DNA of 64,000 nucleotides, taken from NCBI GenBank assembly GCA_963820995.1, contig CAWGCL010000013.1, forward strand, positions 434,001 through 498,000, in the 5' to 3' direction. A program made the translations under genes and the position numbers. Below are positions 29,901 to 41,336 of this stretch, piece by piece. The notes below the pieces were generated by a model, which was not told the DNA's origin, ran no database searches, and saw only the letters and a list, made by a program, of their open reading frames with translations. How positions within the stretch are numbered: position 1 is the stretch's first letter; every line of letters starts with the position of its first letter. The stretch comes from JAGTVG01 sp963820995 (lineage in GTDB: Bacteria; Bacteroidota; Bacteroidia; Cytophagales; Cyclobacteriaceae).

Positions 29901-30005
29901 TCCAATTAATTATAATAAAAAATAATCAAATTCCGGACCATAAATAAATCAAATATTCATGATATTAGTTATATGTCTTTCAAAGAATAACATTAATTTC
30001 GGAAA

Positions 30006-30687
30006 ATGAGCAATATTTTACACGTAAAACATTTAACGAAGTCGTTTAGAAGTACGTGAAAAAGAACTGACTGTTTTAAAAGATATAAATTTTTCACTTG
30101 ATGAAGGACAGGGATTGTCAATCGTAGGGCCATCAGGAAGTGGAAAGACGACCTTACTGGGATTATGTGCTGGATTAGATCAACCCACAAATGGCGTTAT
30201 AAAACTGTTGGATATAGAGTTGAACCGTTTAAACGAGGATGACAGGGCTTATGTTCGAAACCAATATGTTGGATTTATTTTTCAAAATTTTCATCTTTTG
30301 CCGACTATCGACGCTCAGGAGAATGTAATGCTTCCACTTGAATTGAGAGGAGAGAAAAATATTAAAGGAAGGGCGCAGGAAATGCTTGAAAGGGTAGGAC
30401 TGGGGGAAAGAATGCATCACTACCCCTCTCAATTATCAGGAGGGGAACAACAAAGGGTTGCTATAGCCAGGGCCTTTGTTACCAGTCCAAAGATCCTTTT
30501 TGCTGATGAGCCCACTGGCAACCTGGATGAGGAAACAGCAGAAATTATTTCAACTTTACTTTTCCAGATAAATCAGGAAGAAAATACAACCCTCGTCCTG
30601 GTAACTCATAACCTGAATCTGGCAGAACATACAGGCCGCATCTTGAAACTTGAACGCGGATTATTAATTGAAGATATAACGGTCTGA
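30006..30687 (+). CDS. YbbA-like ABC transporter ATPase, one frameshift
   Basis: ATPase of the LolD/MacB type. The ATG at 30006 encodes the expected N-terminal strand (ILHVKHLTKSF). One extra base near 30051 then shifts the frame, and the rest follows in the next frame: Walker A GPSGSGKTT, Q-loop FIFQNFHLLP, signature LSGGEQQR, Walker B ILFADEPTGNLD and switch His (VTHN). Restored length is about 227 residues, normal for this family. The break is most likely a sequence error. The permease gene starts four bases after the stop. Together they should form an ABC system acting on lipids, lipoproteins or envelope proteins. Confidence 0.93.
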
Positions 30688-30691
30688 CGAT

Positions 30692-33263
30692 ATGATTGAT
30701 TATGAAATAAAGATCCGCCGTAAAAGGAACGGTCAATTTTATAAGTTCTGGGTCTGGAAACTTGCTATAAAAGACGCCAGGTATAACTTCAACAGGTTAT
30801 TATTATTTGTATCCTCTATAGTCATAGGTATTGCCGCTCTCGTTGCCATCAATTCATTTAATATTAATCTTCAGCAGGATATAAATAATCAAAGTAAGGA
30901 ATTACTTGGTGCCGATCTTATCATTGAAAGCAGGAATAAAACGTTTGATTCCACTTTTTTAAAATCTATTGATTCGCTCAGTTATCAGATGATGGGTGAT
31001 GTTCGATTTGCATCAATGGTTTATTTCCCTAAAAATCAAGGAACAAGGTTAATTCAGGTCAAAGCGCTGGATGGTAATTTTCCATTTTATGGTAGTGTGG
31101 AATTGATAAATTCCGGGAGTTTCGATGGATTTTACAAACAGGATGGGGCTATGATCGATGAGAGTCTGGCTATTCAATATGACATTCAGGTTAATGATAG
31201 CCTTAAACTCGGTAATGGTATCTTTGCAGTTCTAGGTATAGTTAAAAAATTTCCCGGGAACACGAATATTAGTACTACTTTTTCCCCATCAGTATATATT
31301 CCTTACCATCGACTTGAATCAACGGGTCTTATCCAATTCGGAAGCCGATATGATTACAACAAATATTTAAAGGTTCCTGAAGATGAACTTGAAAGTGTTA
31401 TTGAAAAACTGAGACCTAAACTAAGAGAATTAGGATATGGCATTGATACAGTTGAAGAAAGAAAAGAAGATCTTGGAAGAGGGTTTCAAAATCTTTACAG
31501 GTTTTTTAATCTCCTTACCTTTGTTGCATTAATACTTGGAAGTATTGGTGTGGCAAGTTCGGTTCACATTTATATTCGCGAAAAACGTAATAGTGCCGCT
31601 ATTTTACGATGTCTTGGGGCTTCGGGTTGGCAGATTTTCAATGTGTTTTTTATACAAATTTCAGCATTTGGTTTTCTGGGCACATTAATTGGAGTCCTAC
31701 ATGGAGTGGGCATTCAATTGTTATTGCCATATGTCGTAAAAGATTTTATTCCAGTTGACGTTAATATATCATTTCAGTGGTTACCCGTCTTGGAAGGATT
31801 TACGATCGGTTTAATTATGGCCACTTTATTTGCTTTTCTTCCCCTTTCAAATATAAGACTTATACCTCCACTTTCATTGTTTCGCTCGATGGTTGAGGGA
31901 GTTAACAGACGTTCTAAATTTAAGTCATTTATTGTCGTATTAATTGTATTGTTTCCCTGGCTATTTGCGGTTTTCCAATCATCCAGCTGGCTTTATGGCT
32001 CGGTTTTTTATGCTGGCCTGCTGGTGACATTCGGAAGTCTTTGGTTAATTGCGAAAGCTTCTACCTGGCTTATAAAAAAGTATTTTCCGGAAAAATTGAA
32101 TTTTATCTGGCGACAAAGTCTGGCAAATTTGTTTCGCCCTAATAATCAGACAACCATCATGATCGTTGTTATTGGATTGGGCGCGTTTTTAATTTCTGTA
32201 ATGTCATTAATTCAAAACAGTCTTCTTGAGCAGGTTGAGTTTGTTGGGTCAGGTGATCGATCAAATACTGTAATATTTGATATTCAACCACATCAAAAGG
32301 AAGGGAGTCATGGATCTAGTGAGGGATTATGATTTCCCAGTACAACAGATTGTGCCCATAGTAACTACCCGTATCAATTCTGTAAATGAAAAAACTGTAA
32401 AGGAATTGCAAGATGATACTGCCAGCCATATTCCAAATTGGGCACTCACCAGGGAATACCGGGTTACATACAGGGATAGCCTTATCAGTTCAGAAGAATT
32501 GACTGAAGGTAGGTTATATCCTGATAAATCGGCAATTGATGACAGTATATTTGTTTCAATAGAGACTGGATTGGCAGAACGCATGAGGTTAAAGGTTAAA
32601 GATGAAATTATTTTCAATGTGCAGGGAGTGCCGCTGAGAACCTTCGTTGGATCCATTAGAAAGGTAGATTGGCAAAGGATCCAAACCAATTTTATGGTTG
32701 TTTTTCCCGGGGGAGTGCTTGATAGTGCACCGCAGTTCAATGTTCTGATTACGAGGATTGATGAGAAAGAGGAATCTGCGAGATTTCAACAAGACCTGGT
32801 GCGGCAATTTCCAAATGTTTCTGCGATCGATTTAACTTTGATTTTGGAAACACTTGACAGTATTTTTGATAAGGTAGCCATGGTCATTCGCTTTATGGCT
32901 CTTTTCAGTGTTATAACAGGATTATTTGTCTTATCCGGAGCTGTAATCAACAGCAAATATGCGAGATTAAAAGACAATGTATTGTTGCGGACGATAGGGG
33001 CCTCAAAAAAACAGCTTGTAAATATGACATTGATTGAATATACTTACCTGGGAATACTGGCGGGATTAACTGGTAGCGTACTTGCTTTGGTAGCTAGCTG
33101 GGCTTTATCAGTCTATTTCTTTAAAATGCTTTTCTTTCCTGATTTCATCACTTTAATCCTTATATGGATTGTTATTATTGTATTGACCGTTAGTATTGGA
33201 TGGTTGAATACCAGGTCTATTGTCAATAAGCCGCCTCTTGTTATACTTCGGAAAGAAGTATAA
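30692..33263 (+). CDS. YbbP-like ABC transporter permease (FtsX/MacB type), one frameshift
   Basis: About 857 residues when the frame is restored. The N-terminal membrane helix is followed by a periplasmic MacB-type core domain, an FtsX permease block (about residues 270-400), a central pair of helices, a second periplasmic domain and a second FtsX block near the C-terminus (32870-33230). This double-FtsX layout matches YbbP-type permeases. A frame change near 32303-32305 (GGG run) is cured by removing one G, giving IQPHQKEGVMDLV. Coupled to the ATPase just upstream. The transported substrate is not established. Confidence 0.9.
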
Positions 33264-33628
33264 ATATTTTAGAATTATAAACTAAGTAAATAAAATAAAC
33301 AGTGTTTGGGGTGTTTTAGAGATTTAGGATTTAGTGTGTGATTATTCTATAAGATTAAGTTTATCATATTTAATATTTTGTTGTTGATCAATGTTTTATG
33401 GCTGTTTATTTAAACTATTAATATAGGCAGTTTTATAAATTTTCGTAATAAAATATTTTGCCAGTTTCATTCCATCTTGTACTTTATTTAAGGATTTGTA
33501 TTAAAAAAAATATTAATAATCACAGCGGCCATAAGTAATTTTTAGGCTTTCTTTGCCTTCTAATCAGGGAAGATTTTGAAATCCTTCCTTTTAGATTTAA
33601 TTATTTTTTTATCGATACACTATCAATT
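33264..33628. other. Intergenic region before the utilization locus
   Basis: 365 AT-rich bases with no credible gene. It must hold the promoter for the aminotransferase-kinase-aldolase genes. The only structure I see is an imperfect hairpin near 33568-33589 (GGAAG arm with an inner ATT/AAT pairing, CTTCC arm, one bulged C), which could be an operator or attenuator. No clear TAnnTTTG box or riboswitch was recognised. Confidence 0.4.
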
Positions 33629-35106
33629 ATGAGTGAAGCAGGTTTTTCTATTAAATCCTATCATGACGTAAATTCAATATATCAGAAACTGGATAAATTA
33701 TTGAGTCAACCCATTCTTCCTGTCGACAGGGAAGCTATGGAAAAGTATAAAAAATATTTTGAAACGAATTGCTCAAAATCGAGAGAAATATCAAGTAAAT
33801 CTATTGAAGTAATTCCAGGGGGAGTCCAACATAATCTGGCTTTTAACTATCCATTCCCTTTAGTATTTACAAAAGCAGAAGGAGCATATCTATATGATAT
33901 AGATGGAAACAAGTATATTGATTTTCTGCAAGCTGGAGGACCAACTGTTTTGGGGAGTAACTATCCTATTGTAAAAGATAAAGTTATTGAATTAATAAAT
34001 AGTTGCGGGCCTTCAACTGGCTTATTTCATGAATATGAATATAAGATCGCGAAGAAAATTTGCGAATTATATCCCTCGGTAGACCTGTTCAGAATGTTGG
34101 GGAGTGGCACGGAGGCTGTTATGGCGGCCATTCGGGTTGCCCGCTTGGCAACGAAAAAGAAAAAAGTAATTAAAGTTGGAGGTGCATATCATGGATGGAG
34201 CGATCAAATGGTATATGGGATGAGAATTCCGGGAACCGGAAGATTTGAGGCTCATGGGATTCCACGAGCCTGCAGCAAGCATACGCAGGAAGTATGGCCC
34301 AATAGCATTGCTTCTCTGGAGCGAAAACTCAGAATGAATAGATTGAGGGGAGGAACGGCTGCGGTTATTCTTGAACCAATTGGCCCTGAAAGTGGAACCA
34401 GGCCTGTTGATTATGATTATAATAAAAACGTAAGAGAATTGTGTGATAAATATGGTGCTCTCTTGATCTTTGATGAGGTCGTTTCGGCCTTTAGAGTCGG
34501 ATTAAGTGGTGCACAGGGTTATTTTGGGGTTATGCCGGATCTAACGGTATTTGGGAAGGTTGTTGCGGGGGTTATCCATCAGCCGGTGGGCTTGGCGGCA
34601 AACAGGATTTCATGGAATACCTTGCTGCAGGAATACAGGGAGGGAAGAAAAGAGCTATGGTTGGAGGTACTATGGCTGCCAATCCAATCAGTGCAGCTGC
34701 TGGCTATTATACAATATGCGAGATTGAAAAGAATAATGCATGTGAAAAGGCTGGGTTGGCTGGCGATAGATTAACCAAAGGCCTCCAAACACTTATTGAA
34801 AAATATCAATTGCCCTATGTGGCATATAATCAAGGCTCAATATGTCATTTGGAAACATCTGGGGTAATGTTTGTGAAAATCAATTGGCTGAAGATCATGA
34901 AAGTGCTGAAGGACATTAAAGCCAGAAAACATATGATGGAAGAAATGGGAGCAGCATATATGGCAGAAGGTATAGTAACACTTGCCGGTAGCCGGATGTA
35001 TACAAGTATGGCAGATACAGACGAAGTGATTGATGATGCATTAAACCGGTTTGAGAATGTGTTTAAGAATATTCATGCAAGCGAATTAAATCCGGAAAAT
35101 AAGATT
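33629..35106 (+). CDS. Class III aminotransferase (GSA-aminotransferase-like), one frameshift
   Basis: PLP enzyme similar to glutamate-1-semialdehyde aminotransferases. Visible motifs: GSGTEA (cofactor phosphate site), GAYHGWSD, ILEPIGPE, LIFDEV, and VFGKVVAGG with the PLP-binding Lys. The frame breaks in a G5 run at 34567-34571; one more G restores GGYPSAGGLGG and the C-terminal domain. An N-terminal extension of about 45 residues precedes the usual start. There is no stop codon before the kinase ATG at 35107, so the two genes are one continuous frame. Its role with a sugar kinase and aldolase points to amino-sugar or amino-polyol breakdown rather than heme synthesis. Confidence 0.88.
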
Positions 35107-36646
35107 ATGAAGGGAAGATATGTGATAGCACATGATGTGGGCACAAGCAGCAATAAGGCTGTGCTTATTGATGTTGATGGGAATATACTTGAATCTGCGA
35201 CTGTAGAGTATGGGTTTCAGAACCCCAATCCTGGATGGGTAGAGCAATCTCCCGAAGACTATTGGAAGGCTATTGTAAATTCAACCAAAAAGGTGATGGC
35301 TCATGCCGGTATAAAGACTTCAGAAATACTAGGAATAGTGTATGCAACCCAGGCAATGGGTATTATCCCGATGGGAAAAGATAACAACAGTCCTGATGAA
35401 TAATATAACCTGGGTAGACGGCAGGGCTGAAAAGCAGGCCAGGAAATTAATGAATCGATTTGCTGGTAAAGTAGCTTTTAAATCTTTTGTGGGAATTGAA
35501 ATTACGGGAAAGGATGTGATCCCGAAATTGATGTGGCTGAAAGATGAGAGATTAGATATTTATAATAACACAAAGAAGGTGCTTGATGTAAACGGTTACC
35601 TGAAATTCAAATCTACAGGGAAAATTGTTGCTGAATGGTCAGGGGCATGTTCCTATGCTTTCAATTTGAAGAAAAAGGATTGGGAGAGAATTTTTTTCAA
35701 AATTGCAGGACTTGGAACTGACAAATTACCCGATCTTGTTCGGTCAATAGATATAGTTGGGGGGCTTACAAAAGAAGCAGCCAGGGAATTGGGATTGGAT
35801 GAAGGGATCCCTGTATATGGAGGCTGCGATGATACACAAAGTGCCGCAATTGGAACCGGTGCAATAGGGGAAGGGCAGGCCCATATTTACCTTGGAACTT
35901 CTGCATGGGTAGGCGTCACAACCAAAAAGGCATTAAAATTTAAGCATGGGGCTGCATGCCTTCAAAGTGCGGATCCAAAAATGAACCTTCTGGTAGGAAT
36001 TACTGAATCGGCTGGAGCAAACCTTGAGTGGTTGATTGAAAGGTTTTATACCTGCGAAAAAGAATCTTTAAAGACTTCGGACATATATAAGGTTATGGAT
36101 AAAGAAGCCAGTAAAGTAAAAGCGGGTTCCGACCATCTGATATTTACACCATGGTTATTGGGCGAAAGATGCCCGGTATCCACAACCACTACACGAGGAA
36201 CAATATTTAATTTGAGCCTGGAACATACCAGGGGCCATTTTGTGAGGGCATTAGCTGAAGGAATAGGATATAATCTAAGATGGATAATTGAAAATTATGA
36301 AAAAGATTATGGCTTTCATATTTCAAGCTTGAGGATAACCGGTGGAGGTTCTCAAAATGACCATTGGATGCAGATCTTTGCTGACATTATTCAAAGAAAA
36401 ATTGAAACAACCAATCAGCCAAAAATGGCAGGCGCAATTGGTGCTGCTATGTGTGTATTCGTTGGTTCAGGGAAATACAAAAGTTTTGAAGATGTTAATA
36501 AAATTGTTAAAAAACACAAAATATTTAGTCCTGATCCAGCTAATTTTGATATTTACAACAAGCTGTTTTTGGATTATAAAAATATATACAACTCCTTAAA
36601 AGGAGCCTATATTAATGCAAATAATAAAAGGTTCAATTTAAATTGA
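35107..36646 (+). CDS. FGGY-family carbohydrate kinase, one frameshift
   Basis: About 513 residues. The N-terminal ATPase motif is AHDVGTSSNKAVLIDVDG. The frame then shifts near 35385-35390, where one extra base separates GIIPMGKDNN from LMNNITWVDGRA, a normal FGGY junction. The second domain shows YGGCDDTQSAAIG (catalytic Asp region), YLGTSAW and the adenosine motif GGGSQND. It phosphorylates a sugar or polyol, xylulokinase-like in overall pattern. The aldolase starts nine bases after its stop. It is in frame with the upstream aminotransferase with no stop between; a bifunctional fusion or a lost stop are both possible. Confidence 0.9.
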
Positions 36647-36655
36647 TTTATTAAT

Positions 36656-37309
36656 ATGACGATACAGGAAGTCAAGGAACTCGTTTGTGAATCTGGCAAA
36701 ATGCTACTGGAAAAAGGTTATGTATCAGGGACCTGGGGAAATATTAGTTGCAGAATTGATGACACCTCAATGGCAGTAACACCAAGTGGCAGGGAATATG
36801 AAACCATGCTGCCAGACGATATCGTGATTGTGAATTATATTGATCATACTTATTCAGGAGAAATAAAACCATCATCGGAATTTAAACTACATACTGAAAT
36901 ATACAGATCAAGAAAAGAAATACACGCAGTGATCCATACACATCAAATGAATGCGTCTACAGTGGCAGCAGCAAGAAGAGAAGTTCCACCGATACTTGAT
37001 GATATGGCCCAGATCATAGGCCCTAGTATTAGAGTTGCAGATTATGCACTTCCAAATACAAAGAAAATTGTGAGGGCTACCATGAAAGCTCTAAAAGGCA
37101 GGTATGCTGCTTTGATGGCCAACCATGGAGCCGTATGTGTAGGTCGCAATATGAAAGAAGCATTTACGGTATGCGATGTATTGGAAAAAGCTTGTAAAGC
37201 GTTTATTGAAGCCGAGTTTCTGGGCGGGGCAAAGGGAATCAATAAATTCGAAGCATATATAATGCATAAGTACTACCTGATGAAATATTCTAAACAAAAA
37301 AAGAAATAG
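36656..37309 (+). CDS. Class II aldolase (fuculose-phosphate-aldolase-like)
   Basis: 217 residues of the class II aldolase/adducin family. Key features: GTWGNIS near the N-terminus (phosphate binding), TPSGREYE, the catalytic/zinc Glu in SSEFKLH, zinc ligands in HTHQ and the third His in ANHGAV. It cleaves a ketose- or ketonate-phosphate, typically giving dihydroxyacetone phosphate or glycolaldehyde phosphate plus an aldehyde. Together with the preceding kinase it forms the classical kinase-aldolase pair of sugar breakdown. The substrate is unknown; a fucose-derived route is possible given the fucosidase downstream, but no isomerase is seen. Confidence 0.9.
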   Translation: MTIQEVKELVCESGKMLLEKGYVSGTWGNISCRIDDTSMAVTPSGREYETMLPDDIVIVNYIDHTYSGEIKPSSEFKLHTEIYRSRKEIHAVIHTHQMNASTVAAARREVPPILDDMAQIIGPSIRVADYALPNTKKIVRATMKALKGRYAALMANHGAVCVGRNMKEAFTVCDVLEKACKAFIEAEFLGGAKGINKFEAYIMHKYYLMKYSKQKKK

Positions 37310-37617
37310 GATCAGGGTTTAATTTCTTCTAAAAACACATACACCATTGCCATCTAAAGTACTCCTATCCGAATTGAAGAATCTTGCAATAAGATCCTTT
37401 GTGCTCAATATTAATATATGCCATTATTAATAAAAAAATTATAAGTTTTGACTATATATTCAACGTGATATTGAATTAATTTTAATTTTTTCCATACAAA
37501 ATGTTATTCTTATATATTTTCAATTTATTTTTGCGAATTATAATAGTAAAATTTACCCATACTTACACTTCTTGATTTGTTTCCTGATCCTCTGATATTA
37601 TTGAGCTGAGAATCTAT
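37310..37617. other. AT-rich intergenic region before SusC
   Basis: About 308 bases, extremely AT-rich, without a gene I can support. It probably holds the promoter of the SusC/SusD transcription unit. I see no clear hairpin terminator, riboswitch or TAnnTTTG box. Confidence 0.35.
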
Positions 37618-37938
37618 ATGAAATATTCCAAAATAAAATTGGTTGATAGGCTTTTTAGTAAAGACTTAGAAGTCTCTCATATATTTTCTGATTCTAAATA
37701 TATATGCATACAAAGATATCCAATAAGATTTGAATTGGATACAAGTATAGCGATAGAAAATACCAGGGAAACAGCATTGGATTACCGATCAAAAAATTAT
37801 ACTTATTCTGGAATTACTTCCAATAAAACTCTGGAGCAATTTATGATTGCAGAAAAAAATCATTCAAATTTAAATTTGGCAGCTCAAGACAGGAATGAAT
37901 CATTGACTTTAAAAACTGGTTTTGATTGCAATATATAA
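37618..37938 (+). CDS. Hypothetical small protein, doubtful
   Basis: A 106-residue open frame 75 bases upstream of SusC. It has no signal peptide, membrane helix or recognisable motif, and many Asn, Lys, Ser and Thr residues. The N-terminus (MKYSK) resembles nothing I know. It may be a real small gene or chance coding in AT-rich DNA; length and position argue slightly for reality, the lack of any family against. Confidence 0.3.
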   Translation: MKYSKIKLVDRLFSKDLEVSHIFSDSKYICIQRYPIRFELDTSIAIENTRETALDYRSKNYTYSGITSNKTLEQFMIAEKNHSNLNLAAQDRNESLTLKTGFDCNI

Positions 37939-38013
37939 ATGTATAATATTACTGATTCAAAATTGTAAATAATGGTACTACTTGCCGACCATATAGATCC
38001 AGTATAATTAATA

Positions 38014-41000
38014 ATGAAACAAATAAGCTATATTATAAACCGAATCTTGCTCAAGCGTATTAATATATCAATAATTCGCCTAGATGAGAGGCTGCTAATT
38101 AAGAAATTCAATTTAGCAATGAGATTAACTATCCTTCTAATATTTGTTGGAATATTTCAGGCGGCTGGAGGGGCTTTCTCCAAATCATTTGATATTGAGG
38201 CTAATGCCCGGAATGGCACATCTTCCTCAATTCAGGCTATAAACGTAACGGGTACTGTTATTTCTGCAACTGACCAGTCTCCTTTACCAGGTGTAAATGT
38301 TATTATTAAAGGAACCGATGTGGGGACTATTACAGATGTTGACGGCAACTATTCACTAGAAGTAGAAGGAGATGGTGCAATCCTTGTTTTTTCTTACGTT
38401 GGATTCTTAAGTGAGGAATTTAAAGTAGGGAATCAAAATGTGATAAATATTTCATTGGCTGAAAGCATTGAGGCCCTGGAGGAGATTGTTGTAACAGGAC
38501 TAAGTATAGAAAGGGACAAAGAATCATTGGGTTATTCTGTAAGCCAGGTTAGTGGCGATGAGGTCAATGATGTGAAAGCAGATAATTTTGCAGATGCTCT
38601 ATCCGGAAAGGTTGCCGGTCTTCAAGTTACTCAATCTGCCACTGGTGTCGGAGGATCAAGCAGGATTATCCTGCGAGGAATAACTTCCATTTCAGGCAAT
38701 AACAGACCACTCTTTGTAATAGATGGTATCCCTATGTTATCAGGGTATAATGCCGAAAATAACACCTCCAAAGATGGGGGAGATGCACTGGCGGATATAA
38801 ATCCTGAAGACATCGAATCTATCTCAGTTTTGAAAGGTGCCGGAGCTGCTGCGGTATACGGAAGCAGGGCCGCCAACGGTGTTATTTTAATTACAACCAA
38901 AAAGGGAGAATTAGATAAAGGATTGGGAATATCATTCCATTCTACGTATGCAGCCAGTGAGCCGGCAGTTTTACCTGATCTTCAAAATGTTTATGGACAG
39001 GGTGGATTGAGGGGAAGATACCCCATTACAAATCCGAATAATACAGTGCTTGATCATCCAAGTATATGGAGTTATGGTCCAAAGATGGATAGCAGTACTG
39101 TTATAGGATGGACAGGAGAAGATGTGATATATGCTTCCCCTGAAGATCAGTTTAAATATTATTACCGAACTGGTCAATCGTTCATAAATAATTTAAGTCT
39201 GGAAGTGGGTGGTGAGAAATCATCATTAAGGGTAAGCCTGACAGATCAACGTACTGGTGGAATTTCACCGAATAATAATTTGTCCAGGCAGACATTCAGC
39301 GCAAGGGGCTACACTAAACAAAATATATTTGAACTGGACGCAAAGGTGACCTATGTACATCATAATGTCGAAAACAGACCTATTTTAATGGAGAATGGTG
39401 GAAATGCACCCTTAAGTTTATCTATCTTGCCGAGAAACATCAGTGCGCAGAGTCTTGAAGAGAATACGACGGATGAATATGGCAATGAGAGGACCTGGTT
39501 AGTCGATGAAACTTTTGGTAATCCTTACTGGATGCTCGAAAACCAGGGCAATAATGACATTAAAGACAGATATCAGATCGCTTTTTCCGTCAAAACTGAC
39601 ATTACAAAGAACCTGTTTCTCTTGCTGAGAAGCGGTTTGGATCAGGCAGTAGTGGAAGATAAGAACTGGGTTAATAAAGGTACAAACACATCTTCAAATG
39701 GCAGGGGCAATTACAGTCATAGTATCTCAAACCGTGCCGAATGGAATTCCGATTTTTTATTGTCATATGAAAATAGCACCGGACAGTTTAGCTATGGTGT
39801 TAGTGTTGGAGGCAACTACCGGATTGACAATTATTCAAGAATTAACCAGTGGGGGGCAGGATACCAGATTCCGGGATATTATCATGTATCAAATTTAAGT
39901 GAATATTATACTGACGAATATAGCTCGAGATATGAAGTAGGTTCTCTTTATGCACTTGGCAATGTCTCATTTCGCGATGCCTTATATGTCGACTTGACCT
40001 ATCGAAGCGACTGGTCTTCATCCCTTTCTTTGGACAACAATCAATTCAATTATTATTCTGTAAATTTAAGTTGGTTGTTTACCAATACTTTTAATCTTCC
40101 AGATTTCTTCTCATCGGGAAAATTAAGGGGTTCAATAGCACAAACAGGAAATGATACAAGCCCTTATCGACTTGAAAATGTTTATAATGTTATACAATCC
40201 CCCTTACCTTATAGCATGGTTGGAATTCCAGGTGAATTAAAAACACCTGATCTTCTCCCGGAAGTTAATGACACTTGGGAAATTGGAACAGATCTTGGCT
40301 TTATTAATAACAGGTTGCTTTTTAACTTCACGTACTATTACAGCTTGGCCAAAAACCAGATCATGTCTGTACCTATTCCAACATCTACTTCTTACTCTTC
40401 AAAGGTTTTAAATTCAGGAGAACTGCAGAATAGTGGTATAGAGATACAATTGGACGCTGTAATAATCAACAGACCTTCAGGATTTACATGGGATGCAATG
40501 CTTACTTATACAAAGAATAACTCATTGGTTAAAAGTATTCATCCTGATTTAAATTCGATCATTCTAAATTCCGCCTGGCATGCCAATATTCAGGCTATTC
40601 CTGATCAGGAATATGGACTTATTTATGGTTACGACTGGAAAAGAGACGAGAATGGGAATAGGCTTATTGACTCCAGGGGTTGGCCGATGCAGGGAGATCT
40701 AGTTTCTCATGGGAGCATCAATCCCGATTTTATATTTGGTTTTAGAAATTCATTCAGCTATAAAGGATTTAATTTAAGTTTCCTGATTGATGGCACAATT
40801 GGCGCTGAGATATATTCCTGGGGAAAAACTTATAAAATGCTGTGGGGAACGGATGCTGAGACTTTGGAAGGCCGGGCAGAATGGTTCGATACGCATGATG
40901 CGAATGGCTTCCCGATCCCAGAGGTAGAACCTGGCGGATACGTATTTGAAGGGGTAATGGAAGATTCAGGAGAGCCAAATACAACACCTATTGAAGATCC

Positions 41001-41304
41001 TGCATACAGGGGATATCTTCCTTATAAGGATCAGATCATTACGGAATCAGTGCTTGATGCATCAAGTATCAGGATAAGGGAAGCCATGTTTAGCTATACT
41101 TTTCCATATAAGTTGGTATCAAAATGGAAAATGACCAACCTTACTTTGGCCATTACCGGAAGAAATTTATATTTCTTTTATAAACCAGCAGATCATATCG
41201 ATCCGGAAGCTGGGTATAGCAGTGGAAATACGGGTAATGGTATAGAGCAAAGTACTTTACCTTCAACAAGATCAATTGGATTCAATTTGAAGGTTGGCTT
41301 TTAA
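38014..41304 (+). CDS. SusC/RagA-type TonB-dependent outer-membrane transporter
   Basis: 1096 residues. After a signal region (hydrophobic stretch about residues 36-55) comes a carboxypeptidase-regulatory-like domain (VTGTVISA to ISLAES, about 75-155), a TonB-box-like EEIVVTG, a plug domain with LRGITSISGNNRPLFVIDG (SusC signature) and VLKGAGAAAVYGSRAANG, and a 22-strand barrel ending in LKVGF. The long Lys-rich leader suggests that ATG 38119 might be the true start. It imports glycan or glycolipid fragments across the outer membrane with the SusD-like lipoprotein that follows after 32 bases. Confidence 0.95.
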   Translation: MKQISYIINRILLKRINISIIRLDERLLIKKFNLAMRLTILLIFVGIFQAAGGAFSKSFDIEANARNGTSSSIQAINVTGTVISATDQSPLPGVNVIIKGTDVGTITDVDGNYSLEVEGDGAILVFSYVGFLSEEFKVGNQNVINISLAESIEALEEIVVTGLSIERDKESLGYSVSQVSGDEVNDVKADNFADALSGKVAGLQVTQSATGVGGSSRIILRGITSISGNNRPLFVIDGIPMLSGYNAENNTSKDGGDALADINPEDIESISVLKGAGAAAVYGSRAANGVILITTKKGELDKGLGISFHSTYAASEPAVLPDLQNVYGQGGLRGRYPITNPNNTVLDHPSIWSYGPKMDSSTVIGWTGEDVIYASPEDQFKYYYRTGQSFINNLSLEVGGEKSSLRVSLTDQRTGGISPNNNLSRQTFSARGYTKQNIFELDAKVTYVHHNVENRPILMENGGNAPLSLSILPRNISAQSLEENTTDEYGNERTWLVDETFGNPYWMLENQGNNDIKDRYQIAFSVKTDITKNLFLLLRSGLDQAVVEDKNWVNKGTNTSSNGRGNYSHSISNRAEWNSDFLLSYENSTGQFSYGVSVGGNYRIDNYSRINQWGAGYQIPGYYHVSNLSEYYTDEYSSRYEVGSLYALGNVSFRDALYVDLTYRSDWSSSLSLDNNQFNYYSVNLSWLFTNTFNLPDFFSSGKLRGSIAQTGNDTSPYRLENVYNVIQSPLPYSMVGIPGELKTPDLLPEVNDTWEIGTDLGFINNRLLFNFTYYYSLAKNQIMSVPIPTSTSYSSKVLNSGELQNSGIEIQLDAVIINRPSGFTWDAMLTYTKNNSLVKSIHPDLNSIILNSAWHANIQAIPDQEYGLIYGYDWKRDENGNRLIDSRGWPMQGDLVSHGSINPDFIFGFRNSFSYKGFNLSFLIDGTIGAEIYSWGKTYKMLWGTDAETLEGRAEWFDTHDANGFPIPEVEPGGYVFEGVMEDSGEPNTTPIEDPAYRGYLPYKDQIITESVLDASSIRIREAMFSYTFPYKLVSKWKMTNLTLAITGRNLYFFYKPADHIDPEAGYSSGNTGNGIEQSTLPSTRSIGFNLKVGF

Positions 41305-41336
41305 ATATTGCATTGAATACATTAAAAAAATAGAAA

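Noticed and set aside
32327..32740. Minus-strand 137-residue frame inside the ABC permease
   Set aside because: Antisense shadow of a conserved coding region.
30692..33263. Programmed ribosomal frameshifting in the permease and other split genes
   Set aside because: Break sites differ, lack a common slippery sequence or pseudoknot, and fall in random parts of conserved domains; sequence error explains them better.
37618..37938. Small frame as a certain regulator or peptide of the SusC unit
   Set aside because: No motif, no family and AT-rich surroundings; kept only as a low-confidence hypothetical.
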